From Sequoia sempervirens (taxonomy: Eukaryota; Streptophyta; Pinopsida; Cupressales; Cupressaceae): a stretch of 64,000 nucleotides of DNA. The DNA is taken from the NCBI GenBank assembly GCA_007258455.2, contig VDFB02321256.1, forward strand, positions 38,233 through 102,232. The letters are read 5' to 3'. Positions 1-13,200 of this stretch are shown here, in pieces. The stretch's first letter is position 1; each line of letters starts with the position of its first letter. The notes beneath the pieces were generated by a model. It was not told the origin of the DNA, made no database searches, and was given only the letters and a program-made list of their open reading frames with translations. The translations under genes were made by a program, and so were the position numbers.

Positions 1-174
1 AACATTGAATCTTGACTTGAAATAATTCTTTGAATTCTTGAATGGATCATGAAACCTACATCATCTTATTAGCTCTAAAAACATGCATGATGCAAGAAGA
101 CTTTGACATGATAATTAGATCTTGAATGCTGCAATAAAACTTTTTTAAATCTTCTCTTGAATTCTTTTGATCAC

Positions 175-190
175 CTTATATTTATAGATA
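175..190 (-). promoter_or_regulatory. TATA box of the family E LTR
   Basis: The minus strand reads CTATAAATATAAGG here, about 440 bp inside the LTR start, a normal place for an LTR promoter. The matching site in the right-hand LTR (near 6500-6515) has one changed base. Function is inferred from sequence and position only. Confidence 0.45.
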
Positions 191-309
191 TGTATCCTCA
201 ATTTCCTAAAATTCAAATATCATGCAAGCCAACATCTATATATATATATTTGAGAACACTAAAATACCGCCAAAAACATAATTTAAATTTAGGTCCTAGG
301 TCTAAAGGA

Positions 310-339
310 GGACCCATTCACCTATGGATGAATGGGTCC
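310..339. repeat. 30-bp perfect-arm palindrome, copy 1 of 4
   Basis: GGACCCATTCA and TGAATGGGTCC flank a short loop. Related palindromes lie at 4993-5018, 5821-5851 and 6628-6656, all inside the family E element: two in the U3 part of the LTRs and two in the region downstream of the 5' LTR. Confidence 0.75.
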
Positions 340-626
340 TAGGTTCCTAACCCTAGGACACACATTGCTTAATGAGAAGTGTTATGTTAAGGAATTAATG
401 AATCTTAGGTTTCCTCTTTGGAAAATGTAATAAAATAGGCTTGGATTTGAATTAAAGGGCCAATTAAGGAAAATTAATCTCAATTAATTAAAGGATCCCT
501 AAATAAGTGTGGAAGTGTAAATGGGTACACTTTCCAACACCAAAATAAGGCACAATTAAGTCCAAATTAACATTAATTCCAAATTAAGTGTGAAAATGTA
601 AAAGGGATACATTTTTCTACACTACA

Positions 627-645
627 TTTAGCCCCCACCTTAGTG
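627..645 (-). other. Polypurine tract of the family E element
   Basis: The minus strand reads CTAAGGTGGGGGCTAAA directly before the LTR start at 626. A G-rich purine run next to TG of an LTR is the plus-strand primer of an LTR retrotransposon, so the left copy is the 3' LTR. The right copy at 6927 lacks such a tract, as a 5' LTR should. Confidence 0.75.
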
Positions 646-899
646 AGAGGATGACCTTGCATCAAACTCACACTAAAGTAGACATTCAAAACATATATAT
701 GTGTGACCAATGACATAGTATAGCTTAACTACACCCAATATATATGAATTTGAGGCATACTTAAGCCACTATGCATCAGTCCCAATAAGATCATTCAATT
801 AAAGAAAGATGAAGAAGCCATTAAAACTAGCATATTAGAACATGACAGTTTAATAAACATCCAATCTAAGAAATTGAAACTTATCCTATTGAGGGAGTG

Positions 900-2165
900 A
901 TGTCACATTGATGTTTAATAAAATATGAGTGCAAGATGAGAGTGATTGTAATAGCATAAGTTTACTATTAATAGATGGATCCATTTTTCTCTGAATAGTG
1001 ACCTATTTGTAGGAGGACAAATGAGAAATGAAGGGTTAAGATTAAAAAAGTTAATCAATGGTCAAAATTGGAGGAAAGGTGAAACATGGATCAAGGATTA
1101 TCATCAATGGATGAGAATAAATGATCACATGGATCAAGAAAATAATCAAGGGTTAATATTCTTCCAAAAAAACACACTTTCAAAACTTGCACAAGAAGTC
1201 TTGTTGAAAGTTTGTTGTAAGGAAGAATATTCTTTTTTTCAAATGAGTGAAGAAAGAGAATATTCTCATGGGTGAGGAAAATTAGATATTTAGTTAATTA
1301 AAACTAAATTAAATTATGCAAAGGGGAAGGAATATTCAAGGGGAATATTCCTTTTGGAGGAATGTGCTTGAAGGAGGAATATTCCCTTACAAGTGGGAGA
1401 ATTATATTTAATTAGTAGTTTTATGATTAAAACAAAGTTTCAATTACACAAATTAGGGGAATTATATGATATTCATTAAATAATTTATCTAATGGAGATC
1501 AAATGAAAAAGCAATAGATGAGATTGATTTGATCTATCAATGATCACAAATGAAAGGAGGATGAAACATGGATCAAGGGTTCTCATCAATGGATGAGAAT
1601 CAAAGATCACATGGATGAAGAAAAGATCAAGGGCTCACAATCATGCAAACAAACACACTTTGCAACAACTTTAAAAAGTTGTTTCAAAGTTTGTTTGGAA
1701 TAATCATTACCTTTTTTTGGAGGAAAATAGGAGAATAGTCCTTTGGAATATTCCCTATGCAAGTGGATGAGAGGGAAATTAGTAATTTAGTTAATTAAAA
1801 CTAAATTTGAATGTGTAAGATGAGGAATGTAAGGGTATTCATTAAATTATTGATTTATTTAATGAAAAGGGGATGCAAATATGATATTTAATTAAATAGT
1901 TTAGGTTATTTAATCAAATAAGAGGACTTGTGTTAAAATTAAATAATTTTAATTATTTAATTAAACCCGACGAAATGTTAGTGTGAGAGGGGGTGAATTA
2001 ACCCAATTAGGTCAATTAGATTAATAGGTGAAAATAAGGGATTTAATTAAATACGTAGGCTTATTTAATTAAAAAGGAAAAAATAAGATGGATTTCAGGA
2101 TGAAATGATGTTAATATATTGAATTTAAGTGTGTAATACCATTCGGGACATTTTTAAGTGTCTAC
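900..2165 (-). mobile_element. Family A LTR, decayed, nested in the family E element
   Basis: The reverse complement of this region follows the LTR at 26880-28050 in order. It starts TGTAGACACTTAAAAATGTC at 2165, and the copies then share TTAATTAAA-rich blocks, GGAATATTCC boxes, a CATCAATGGATGAGAAT-type block (near 1090-1115) and the segment around the promoter near 960-1020. No purine tract precedes it, so it is a solo or 5' LTR. The left edge is approximate because similarity fades. The small frame at 1021-1275 is LTR sequence, not a gene. Confidence 0.65.
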
Positions 2166-3629
2166 AGTATGCAACAACAACAATATTGCTCAACCATACA
2201 ACATCAAACGCTAAAAGGAAAGGTGAAAACAAAAAAGGGCAGATCGAGCCTCGACTATCTAATGCAATGTGGAAAATGCCTCAACTTTTTTCCAAAAGAA
2301 AAGGGCATATCAAGCCTTAATTGTCAATGTGATGTGGAACACGTCTCGACTATTTGTCCAAAACATTCACAAGTAGAACTCGATGTTCACTATGTAAATG
2401 ACAACACACACTTACTTTGGGCTAATGGAACATCAGGCCATCCACTAGGTGAGCCCCCAAAGGGTGGAAAATGAGAGAATCTTATTAGGCTCCCATACCA
2501 TACCAAAGCTATCCCTTTGATAACTTCAATAAGACACCACAAAAAAAAAACAAAAACTTTGAGCTTCATAAGGCCTAACAAGTTGTGTTATGCTAAGCAC
2601 CTATGAACAAACAAGGAAAGGCTCCACTGGAAAGCAAAGTGTGTTATTCTTGGTGGCCTTGAAAAGGGTTCAAGCTTCACAAGGTTAGCAAGCTACGTTA
2701 TGCTAAAAACTTATGAACAAAAATGAAAATAAACATGTTCAAAGGGACTTTTCTTAGTTCGTGTAAGGTATCCTCTTAGGGAATATCATTCCTAATGTCT
2801 CCAAGAGAGGAAAAGTAAAAGAAATATCATGCTATCAGAGGACACCAAACCCAATGACACCACCAAGAAAAAGATTCATCACAAGAAGAAATAAAATTGT
2901 ACAATGAAACATAAGGAATGTAAAAAAATTCAAAAATAATAATGCCAATGTATGCCCCCACTTTAAAGAAATTGCTAACACCATTGTTGTGAGAAAATTT
3001 CTTTAAAGTAGCAAATAATCAATGCTAAACAATAAAAAAGACATGAGAGCTTATGCAGAAATCCCTATGCCAAGTCATATGTTTCTAAATGAAGCTACAT
3101 CATGAAAAGAGAGGAAGGGAGTTTCCCCCCAAAATGAAATCCAAAAACACATAAGGGATCCACAAATTCGAGATCAATATGTCTTTGATGCAATATTTTT
3201 ATAGAGCTTGAAAATGTCATCATTCCCCAAATACTCACATAACAAGAAGAATGACACATAGAGAGTGAAAACAAAGAAAAGGCTTTGAACAAGGGTCAAC
3301 ATGGAAGAGACCTAAATGTCTCAATGTTTTGCATCATCCCCAAAAGGAAAACACAAGACAAAAGAAAAGATAAATGTTTACGACATATAGAAGAATGTAG
3401 GTACAAATAGAGGAATGTGCATGAAGAGAGATATACATCAAACGAAACAGTATGGGGGACATCACATTACACACATGCAATCACACAAATAACATGCAAA
3501 ACAAAAATAAGACTAGTAAGGCACATGCGATTTAACCTATAGTAGGTTGCCTACATCCCAATCTTGATCAGTATATGTGGAAGGTGGATAACTAGCCAAA
3601 GGGACAACATCAAGTGCCAAACTAGGACA
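2166..3629. other. No gene recognised; interior of the family E element
   Basis: AT-rich sequence with only short chance frames. Two imperfect repeats occur (a GGGCAGATCGAGCC-like block near 2237 and 2303, and a GCTTCATAAGG/GCTTCACAAGG block near 2561 and 2673). I see no reverse transcriptase, RNase H or integrase motif on either strand, so the pol region of the element is deleted or unrecognisable. Confidence 0.5.
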
Positions 3630-4660
3630 AGGCTATATAACCCCTTTCTCCCACTAAGTGCAGGACAAGGATGAGCTGAGATGATTGATGAGAATGATCT
3701 CCTTGCAATAAAGAAAATGATTTGCAATGAATTTAAAGGATGTAATAGTGAGTATGCTATCATCATACAACTATTATATGGCAAGGAGCAAAGTGCATGA
3801 TTTTAGTCAAGATGGATCCCTAGGGGATCTAAACTTCTTAAATACTTCCTATAAACCATGAAAATTATTGGTGTGATGTCCAAAGAATCTATGATAGTCA
3901 CAATATGGTTCATTTTGATTAGTTTTCTTTTCAGTTAGATTTTCATGTTTAGGTGGTAACTTGATTAACCCCCAATGTAGAAGAGTGTAAAAGGTATTCT
4001 TAGTCTTGGATATGTTTAATAGGTCATGGAAATATTCTAGAAAATCAATATATCTCTTGTAGCTAAATTTTTTGATGTTCATGCTATTTCAACTTCTTTG
4101 TCTTTAGTTTGATAATTGTTTGGCCATCAATTTCATCTTCTAACTGTATGGCCTTTCCTTTTTTAGAAAAGTATGTGTTAGGAGTAGTAATGTAATTAGA
4201 ATTTGTGTTTTCTTTTCTCTTATGCATGGGAAATGTATTGGAAGTTGGTTGAGGAGGAGTAAAATTGTTGTTAGTGAGATGGACAAAGGTACATATAAAC
4301 TCTATTCCTTGTTCATGCTTAAGCATTTTTCGTATGTCTCCTATGAGAGGAATGACATTAGTAACAATAGGTTTGGTTCCCACAAAGTCTTACAATTCTT
4401 CCTTTTATCTTTCTCATGTTTTTAGAGACACTAGTAACTATAGTTTCAACATCATGCACATTAGATCTAGGTAGGGAAGGGATTGGAAATGAGGTAAGAA
4501 GACTAGGATCCATAGAGGGTTGACTAGTGTCAACACTATGAGTGAAAGAGTTGTAAAACCCAAAATCCATGGTGAATGGTATATCGTGGGATGACATGAG
4601 TCTCAAACTACATCTCACAAAAATATTGGCAATAGGACACCAAGTTGTAAAGCTCATAAA
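3630..4660 (-). pseudogene. Gypsy gag relic (C-terminal part) with a degraded zinc-knuckle-like motif
   Basis: Three minus-strand frames (4657-4358, 4383-4084, 4082-3849) follow one another with frameshifts and read as one decayed polyprotein. The last ends in a segment with YCDYHRFFGHHTNNFHG, which fits the YCxYHxxxGHxTxxC motif typical of gag-pol of plant Ty3/gypsy elements; the final cysteine is lost. Before it lies a basic, Pro/Thr-rich linker. The position between two minus-oriented LTRs supports gag of the family E element. Downstream protease and pol are not seen. It cannot make a functional protein. Confidence 0.6.
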
Positions 4661-4992
4661 ATTTTCACAACCTCAATGTATAACAAAAAATAGAAAATAG
4701 GCAAGATGCAATCAAATATCCTATGTAAAATGCAATGTAAATATATAAATGCAATTTTCAAATTTCAAACAAGATAATTTTCTGATTATGCTATGTGAAA
4801 AATTGAAAATGATGTCTTGTAAATGAAATTTGAGTTCACACAATACAAAAAATTTATCAAATGAAGCTTAATATGATCAATTCCAATTTATAAAAAATTT
4901 GGCAACTAAAACAAAAAACTAAAAATAGCAAAACAAAATATAGAAAAAAAAGTTTTAATGCCTAAAAATTTATGAAAAAACCTTGATCGATG

Positions 4993-5018
4993 ACTCATTC
5001 ACCCTTGGGTGAATGGGT
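4993..5018. repeat. Palindrome copy 2 of 4
   Basis: CATTCACCC and GGGTGAATG flank a 2-base loop. It is related to the palindromes at 310, 5821 and 6628. Confidence 0.65.
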
Positions 5019-5820
5019 TATATTTTAGGGTCTTTAAAAATGTTTTTACACATTTATGAGTTGATTCTTGTGGTTTCCAAATTCTGATTTAAAATAGTAA
5101 GTTACAGTTTGAATTTTCTGTGAAATTAAGCTTAAATGCAAATGCAAATTATGACAAAATGACAAACTAGGAGACTTGATTTGATGTGAAATTTTGATTC
5201 AATTTTCAAATGTAAATGAATGATGATGCAATGCTATGTAAATGATTTGCAAAATGATTGATTTTTTTGTATTTTTTTAGATTTTAAGAGATACAAAAAT
5301 GCAATCCTAAAACCCTAAATAAAAGGAAACCTAATGCAAGTTAAGCAATCCTAAATGAGATTCAATTCAATGCAATGCAATGAAAATGAATGCAAGATCT
5401 AGATCTGGGGTGAAAATGGACTCCAAAATAAAAAAAATGCAATGATCAAAAGTCGGGTTCACCAAAATGAAAAGAAGAAAAATAGGTGAGGTGGAATCAA
5501 AATAGGGGTATGAACTACTTAGGGACCTATTCTTCCTCAATTCATTAGGAAATGAGATCCCCACCTCAAATTAACTAACAACCCTTAGGTGAATCAAATT
5601 AAGGTGTGAATCTATCGATTTCCTTTTTTGCAAGGATGGGTCCTAGTCAAACAATACTTTGGGGAGAAAAACTAAAATTAGTATACTAACTCCAAAATGC
5701 AATCTATAACTTGGAATATCAAGATGAAACTCAAAACAAGAACCAAAAATTATATCACAGATCAGAGAAGGGAAGGATGATGTGTACCAATCACCAAAAG
5801 TCAATTTTTGAAGCTGGTCT

Positions 5821-5851
5821 AGGACTCATTTTCCTAGGGGTGAATGGGTCC
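5821..5851. repeat. Palindrome copy 3 of 4
   Basis: GGACTCATT and TGAATGGGTCC form imperfect arms around a short loop. Same family as the palindromes at 310, 4993 and 6628. Confidence 0.6.
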
Positions 5852-6264
5852 TGAGTTAGGGTTTGTCTGCAACTTTCAGGAGCCTTTTCTATAGATATGA
5901 ATCTTCCAATTTTCCTAGGTTTTAGGTTTGAAAAGCTAAAAATAAATTCTATAAGTGAGTTTTTGTGAGATGACAACTTTTGCAACTTTGACAACTTCTT
6001 CAATTTTTCTCTTCAAGAGATCTTCAAGATTTCTTCCACCTAAATCTACAAAAAAAAATCAAGAGGGAAAAATATTTTGTTTTTGGTGAATGGGGGTTTT
6101 CCTTGGTCAAACCCCATTTTGGTAATCAAACCTTGAAATGAAATAAAATAGTATGAAAGGAATGATGAATGAACAACCCAATGTCATAACTCACCAAACC
6201 CTTGAATAACCTTGGAATGTAAATATTCAACTTTTATGAAATGGCTTCAATGTATGTAGATATT

Positions 6265-6927
6265 GAACCTTGAATCTTGACTTGAAATAATGCTTTGAAT
6301 GCTTGAATAGATCATGAAACCTACATCATCATATTAGCTCCAAAAACATGCATGATGCAAGAAGATTTTGACATGATAATTAGATCTTGAATGCTGCAGT
6401 AAAACTCTAATAAATCTTCTTTTGAATGCCTTTGATCACCACTTTAGCTCTTGTATTTTAAGACTTGAAAATCTAGGTGAAACATAGTGAAGTAACCTTA
6501 TATTTGTAGATATGTATCCTCAATTTCCTGAAATTCAAACATCACAAGCTGACATCTGAATATAGATTTGAAAACATTAAAATACTGCCAAAAACATAAT
6601 TTAAATTTAGGTCCTATGTCTAAGGGAGGACCCATTTTCCCATGGGTGAATGGGTCCTAGGTCCCTAACCCTAAGACACACCTTGCTCAATGAGAAGTGT
6701 TATGTTAAGGAATTAATGAATTTTGGGTTTCCTCTTCAAAAAATGTAATAAAATAGGCTTGGATTTGAATTAAAGGGCCAATTAAGGCAGATTAAGCTCA
6801 ATTAATTAAAGGATACCTAAATAAGTGTGAAAGTGTAAAGGGGTACACTTTACAACACCAAAATAAGGCACAATTAAGTCCAAACTAAGTGTGAAAATGT
6901 AAAAGGGACACATTTTTCTACACTACA
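6265..6927 (-). mobile_element. 5' LTR of the family E gypsy element
   Basis: Direct repeat of 1-626. On the minus strand it starts TGTAGTGTAG at 6927, next to unrelated flanking sequence with no purine tract, so it is the upstream LTR. It includes palindrome copy 4 at 6628-6656. Its inner end extends left of 6265, but the matching part of the other LTR lies outside the window. The two LTRs have many substitutions and several indels, so the insertion is old. Confidence 0.75.
6628..6656. repeat. Palindrome copy 4 of 4
   Basis: GGACCCATT and AATGGGTCC flank a loop that is itself palindromic (CCCATGGG). It sits at the same LTR position as the copy at 310-339. Confidence 0.7.
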
Positions 6928-6999
6928 GTAATAATCAACCTATTAAGTGAATAATTATAGAATATTGTGAAAAGATAGAAAGTGACACGAGACTAGTTC

Positions 7000-7790
7000 C
7001 ATCTTTAGTAATTAGACAAGTAATACTGTAAGCCAAGAAGAGGACCTCTCAAAAGAAGATGAAATGGGCACAATGAGGAAAATGTCTATCTTTGAAAATG
7101 ATAGTATCAATGTCGCATAACATGTTTTCTTACTAGAAACAATGTGGAAAAGCTAGAATGAGCAAAATGAAAGCATTAAATTGTTCGAATTCATCAGTTC
7201 CCTAAGAGATGAACCATTAAATTGGTACCAAAAATCATACCCTTAGAATAATAGACCCTGGGATGAGGTAAAACAAGAATTCTTGGAGAACTTTGACAGT
7301 CTAGAACTCCTAACGAAGGAAGTTAGTATGTTAAGAGAATTATAATAACGGGAAGATGAATCCATATTAGAATTTTATAGAAGGTTGAAAGAGGTAACAA
7401 GGAGGTTACAAGAACCGTTAAATGATAAAAAAAAGAGAGTGGTTCATCTCTACATTCTCACTAGAACTCAACATAGCTCTAAATGGAAAATAATTTGATT
7501 CATATTCAGAGTTAGTCACATTAGCATGTTAGATAGAAGGTTAGTCATGGCAGAAAATGGAATGATTACAACTCAAAATGGATCAATTGTGGCTAAGATA
7601 GGAACTAATGAAATAGGAGATGGTATTATAGAGGCTTAACATATGGTGTTCATATTGTGGCAGAGAGGAGCACATTCAAAATGAATGCCCAATGTAAATA
7701 GGAGAGAAGAAGGAAAATGCACTAAGGGTGGAACTCCATGTTGGCCCATGCTTGTCGTTAAACCAAAAGGTCAACCCATTAATTTTTGAT
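7000..7790 (+). pseudogene. Ty3/gypsy gag relic with a CCHC zinc knuckle
   Basis: The plus strand shows a retrotransposon gag-like fold signature (PF03732 family): a stretch reading FISSLRDEPLNWYQKSYP, then WDEVKQEFLENF, then an ESILEFYRRLKEVTRRL helix. A zinc knuckle follows at about 7642-7690, WCSYCGREEHIQNECPM, which fits C-x2-C-x4-H-x4-C exactly. Several stops and at least one frameshift break it. The gag differs from the one at 15300-16330, so it belongs to another gypsy family. Its own LTRs and pol are not visible nearby; the sequence runs straight into the spacer before ORF X. Confidence 0.7.
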
Positions 7791-7979
7791 ACAAACACCA
7801 GAGTTAATGGATCCACGAGATGTGGTTAGTCCATGTCATGAATCCCGAAGGGGGATACTAAATATTGTTCAACACTCTACACCATCAGAAAACCAAACTC
7901 ACTATATTGTGGCATTTGTGGAGAGTGGGATAACCATGAGAAAGGATAATTCCCATCACTTAAATTCTAGGTAAAATAA

Positions 7980-10217
7980 GAACCAAACTGTTGTGCCTTG
8001 CACACACGCACCATCCTAATGGAGACCCCCTCTTCCCTTTTTTCTTTTTTTAGGTTCCCTATCTTATTTCCTTAAGAGAAAGGGTCCTCTAAATTTTGAT
8101 TTTTGGCCATCTCCCTGACATTTACCAAGTTCCTACCAAAATAGGGAGATTTGAAAGTATCTTGTAGAATTTTTTTGAGTTAAAGTCATTTTAAATGCTT
8201 AAGGTAGCTTTGGGATTGAGTTCTTGTATATCTCAAAAAAATTCAAACCTTCAGTGAATTATTCATCCTAAAAAATAAATGAAGTTCATATTTCATGGAA
8301 TTCTCCATCGCAGGAAATGCCTGAAATTTCAAAGTTGCTCAAAATCCCCAAACTTCAAGAGTACTTAGGATCTCTGAAGTTCTTAGTTCCCTCATATCTC
8401 CAAAAAGGCTCTATGATGTGATTGAAAACTATGTTGTAATCACATTAATGTGTGTTTACAATGGGATTTTAAGGGTGAATTTATCACATTATTCCAAGCC
8501 ATAATTCCATTTGCAAGTTTGAGTTGTGAAGTGAGAGAAACTAAGGCATTCAGGTGACAAAATAGAGAGCAATTTGTGAAGCTTTAGAGCATGATTTAAA
8601 GGTGATTTGAGGTCATTTTCTTCAAACATCAGCTAAAAGGTGAGTAAAAATAATTTTGGCACTTTTTTTGATAGTTTTCTTCTAGTCTTGTGTGGATTAA
8701 GTTGAAACCATGTAGGGTTTAATGTTGTATGATTCATAATAGTTTTCAAATACGCAATGCACTTTTCTATGATCTTGGTTTTAAGGTTCTAATTGATTCA
8801 TCTCAAAGCATTAGGGTCTTATCAAGTGTTCCAACATTTAAACACACAAATCCTCACAAGTATGGATTAAAGAATTATGTTTACTAAGGTCTTTGAGAAA
8901 GAAATCATGTTAGTCATTTAAGGATTCCAATTTGTTGAACATTGAAAGAAATCCATTTTGAAGTTATGGTGAATGAGTCTTGTCTAGGGTTTTTAAGATT
9001 TAAATTTGAAACAAAAATGGTTGAAAAACCCTAGATTTTTTCACCCCTAGGAAACCCTTTTCTCATGAAAAAATCATAAGTTTGCAAAAAGTTTAGTGAA
9101 GATAGAGTTTCATGGAAATTCACCTTTTCTGAAAAAATTCAAAGCCTTTTAAACTCCACGAAACGCCTCAAACTCTGAGATAGTCCACTAAAATAGATAA
9201 GGGGGTATGAAACTTGGAGATTCACCCTCATTGAAGTAAATATAACCTTCATAAAAAAAATCAAAGCCTATCAAAATCCTCGAGCCCCATAAAATTCTGA
9301 AAACCATTGAGGTCTTAGAGTTCTTTGACAATCAAAAATCCCAATTTCAAAGATTTTTCAGTCCTCAGAAATCTCCAAGGTTTTAAAATTTTGAAAAAAT
9401 AGTTAAGGAATTAATGAAATCCTTGTCCTTAGAAAATTCACTATCTCATGGAAGTTTTTCCCTCATGAAATAATTTAAACCCACCCAAATTCCGCAAATC
9501 ACCTAAAAGTACGAAAGCCTTAGAAGATTAAGTAATTGAAAGTTCATCTTCAAAGATTCCTCAATCTCCCAAAATCCTCGAGATTTTTGAAATCTTCAAA
9601 ATTTGACTAAGGGTTTTCTAGAATATTTTCCCTTGCTAAGTTTGTTACTTTGCAAAAATTGGTTCCTTGTGAAGAAATCCAAAACCATTGAAAATTCATG
9701 AAAGGTTGCCTTCTTTTAGAGATTTCTGAATCTCCCAAAATCCCCGAAGCCTACTCAAGTATTCCATTGCTAGAGATTTCTCAAACTCTTGAAATATATG
9801 AAGATAATTCAAAATTAATGTAATATGCCCAAGAAGCCATCCCACTTTCAAAGATTGCTTGTTCCCAAGAAATCCTTGAGGACCAGTTTCAAAGGGAAGA
9901 AAGGTTGGTAAAATTTAAATTTTTTGCTAAAATCTATGGGATCTTTAGAACCTTGAACTTCAAAACCATCCTAAATCTCCGAAATCCATGGTGGTCCAAA
10001 ATCTCTGAAATTTATCTAAAGGTTGAATTTGATGTTTTGAAAGGTGGGATTTCTTGTATATGGGTCAAATATGATGGTTTCTAATGAATGTGAAGGAATG
10101 TGGTTACTTTCCTTAGATTTTTACAATGAATTAGACATATTTAAGTTTCTAAGGTAAATTTATTCATTCTTTCCACATTTTCCCCTCCAAGTAATTTATA
10201 TTATTTTTGGCTAACAA
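7980..10217. other. Degenerate repeat spacer upstream of ORF X copy 1
   Basis: No gene is visible. The stretch, clearest from 8320 to 9960, repeats loosely related blocks with anchors such as AATTCAAAGCCT, CAAAATCCTCGAG and TCTCCCAAAATCC at irregular spacing of roughly 100-150 bp. It occupies the same place, directly upstream of ORF X, as the repeat spacer at 31680-33650. A pyrimidine-rich run followed by a CTAAC branch-like site lies just before 10218. Confidence 0.4.
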
Positions 10218-13200
10218 ATGCAAGCTAAGAAAATTGATAAGGCATGAAAGGTTGAGAAAGGAGAAAAATCATAGAAGCTATTCAAGACAACACAAATGAA
10301 GTATGATTTTAAGGGAGCTATTTTGAAGACAAAGATTGCCTCATATTGGGCCTATGTGGGTGATACAAACCTAGGTCATATAGACCTTGGGGAGTTAAAG
10401 AAGAGGATGTATGGTCCTAATCCATCAGAGCTGGCAAAAAAATGATAAAGAATGGGATTGCTCAGGAAACAAGTTTACCTCCTTTAAAATGTCTAAATTT
10501 AATAGTGGAGTGTGGAAAGCACTATAGATATGATAAAATGAGAATCATAGGCTAGATGGAAGAATAATAGCCAATTTCATGAAGGAATCTTTGGTTGAGG
10601 CCTTTGATATTCCCTCTCACTCTAAGATGATAGTGTTTACCCTAGATGAAGCTAAGAAAATATACACCGATGAACTTGATAAATGTTTAGAAATAATCAA
10701 TACTAAGAGGGAAAAGAAACCTAGAAAACACTTCTCCAAGTTGCCCAAAACTCTTTACCAAAGTGATTTTAAGGATGAATGTGGAGATATGGTCACCCTA
10801 TTGAGTAGAATAATGGGCCTAGAGAAGGTTTCATAGTTTGAAGACTAGATGTTCTATATTATTGAAGAGATATCTAATGGAAAGAACATTCACTAGGCCA
10901 AAATTTTAAGTGATAATATTGATTCTCAAATAAAGAATGTGGAGAAAAGCATATCCTTTAGCAATAATTCATATGTGGTGTACATGTTAGCTAGAAATTT
11001 TTGGTATAGAGGGCTAACTTTCCTAGGAGAAATAGGCACTGAGTTGGGAAAATACATGGTATATGATTGTTATCCATAATTACATATTTATAGCACTACT
11101 CATTACAAGAGGGTGAATGATGCCTTCTTGATGTATATTGTGAGGATCTTGCAAGGAGCTCAAAACATCAAACTGTCACAAGAAGCCATGGACCTAGTCA
11201 AGAAATATGTGTCATGGTACATCTAGTTTCCTAAGTTTTTATACATAAGAATACAAGGTTGTTCTAATAGACCATATATATTACAAAGGTACCCAATAGA
11301 TAAAATGGATCTTTTGGTGGTAACCATAAAATTAGTTGGTTTCAATAAGGCCTTGAAAAGTATGCATAAGACATGAGTATGGCATGAATTTATTGTCATG
11401 CTTGGAAACTTAGAGGCTTGTCCCACAATAATTAGTGTAGAAAATTTAAAAGTGGAGCTACAATTCTACAGTTTGAAGACTCACACTACTAGCAAAATTT
11501 TTGATCCTTATGGTCTGGCCAAGAAAGTAGCCAACAAATCATACAGGCACAAGCCTCATATTGAGGATTACTAGGAGAATTTCCATGATGAGTTGGAAGC
11601 TAGGAAAACAAGATATTCAAGGATTTCAATAGAAATGGTGAGAATCTACAGACCATTCTCCATAGTAGATCAAGTGGATGATGGTGGTGGTTGTATTCAG
11701 TACCATTATTATGATGTAGTGAAGTAAAGACCTATTCCACCTCTAGATTAGGTAGAGGAGGAGGTAACAAAATTAGAGGAAGTCATGAGCTCAGTGTTGA
11801 TATACACCAAATTGTGGGAAAATTACAAGACCTCTAACTTGTTAGAACATGGTGTGAAGTTGACATATGATTTGATAGGAGATTTAGAATCCCAAAATTC
11901 TGAAGGAGAAGAAGAAGAGATAGAAAAAGAAATTGAAATTCATGATATTGATGAAGGATATTCTAAAGAAGATCCCATGGAAGTGAAGAAGGCTAAGGGG
12001 AAAAATAAAAAGGATTCCTTAGAAAGAAAACCAACTAAGAAGAGGAGGAGGGTCACTAAGACTTCAAAAGAAGAACCTACCAAGAAGAAGCAAGTAAAAG
12101 GGAAAGGTTAGAAAGGTGCTTCTTCTTTAGTGGATCCAACCTCTCCTATCCCTCCTTCCTCCACAACATAGTAATATCTTTTGTCTACTACTACAACACA
12201 ACAAGTTGAGGGTGCACCAACAACATCATCAACCCCTACTGCTCCTATCACTTTCCAAGGAAAAAGTGCATCAAGGGAGGAAGCAATCACAGTGGATAGC
12301 TCAGGAGAAAAACCATAGGTGGTTTATCAAAGAAAATCCTCTCCTAGGAATGGTATCCTATTTCCCATGTTGGACAACATTGATAGAATTGCAAAGGAAT
12401 TGGAGGAAGCAGAAAGGAAATAATCATCTACCCTTGGAGAAATGATCACTCCAAATACTTTAGAGAAGAGTGTGCAAGAGTAAATACATCAAGATGCTCC
12501 TCTCATGGGGAAAAAATTTGAAGATCAACCTATGGAAGAAAATAATATGGTGTCTCAGTTTTTGGAGGTCAATGTTGAACTATAGAAGGAAGAGTTCAGG
12601 GAAATTCCTATTGAGAATACTCAGGATGAAGAACAAAGAAAAGATCTTGAGAAGGAAAATGATGAACAACATCAACAACATCAACAATAGCAGAAAAAAC
12701 AACAAAAGGTTCATTAGGAAGAGAAAAGTAAGGATCAAGGAGAAGAAAATAGAAGACACAAAGATTACGCTTTACAAGGCAAACAAGAGAAATAAGAGAA
12801 TCCAAACATTGAACAATCCATTATCCCTAATTGGTTAAAGGAGAAATTTTAGGTGAAGCCAATCATAGAGGTTGTTGATCCTAGCCTTGATGAATTCTTA
12901 TCTACGATTAATAAGCCCAAGGAAAAGAAAAGGGAAAAATTATATTCAAAGATTATAAGGGATTAATCCAATAATAGAGTTGTGCACATTTCCACCCTTG
13001 CAGTTGAAAAAGAAAAAGGAGACATTTCTGTTGAGGAATACAACATCTCTTCTATTAATCTAGGACCAACATCTAAGAGACAAGAGGTCCATGAGCTCTG
13101 AGTTTGTAGAAATAATTTTATAAAGTCTGGAGAAAGAATTAAAAGTAAAAGATAAATTAAAAGCATAAGTAGAGGAACTGTAGAGTTAAATCAGACATTT

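Larger units (their letters stand above)
1..626 (-). mobile_element. 3' LTR of a minus-strand gypsy element (family E), cut by the window edge
   Basis: This stretch matches 6265-6927 closely along its length, apart from small indels (the right copy has about 57 bp extra near 6445-6500). On the minus strand the repeat begins TGTAGTGTAG at 626, directly after a purine-rich tract, which is the start of a 3' LTR. A minus-strand TATA box lies near 175-190. The far end of the LTR lies outside the window, so its length is unknown. The gag relic between the two copies is also on the minus strand, which agrees with this orientation. Family membership is inferred from that gag, not from the LTR itself. 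Confidence 0.8.
4661..6264 (-). other. Untranslated leader region of the family E element, no gene
   Basis: This lies between the recognised part of the 5' LTR and the gag relic in the element's orientation, so it should hold the rest of the LTR and the leader. It is A/T-rich with no coding frame of note. Two copies of the palindrome (4993-5018 and 5821-5851) are here. I could not find a primer-binding site complementary to a common plant tRNA. Confidence 0.45.

Noticed and set aside
12470..12838. A 122-codon plus frame rich in Lys, Arg and Asn
   Set aside because: It is another frame of the low-complexity middle of ORF X copy 1; the frame matching copy 2 is a different one.
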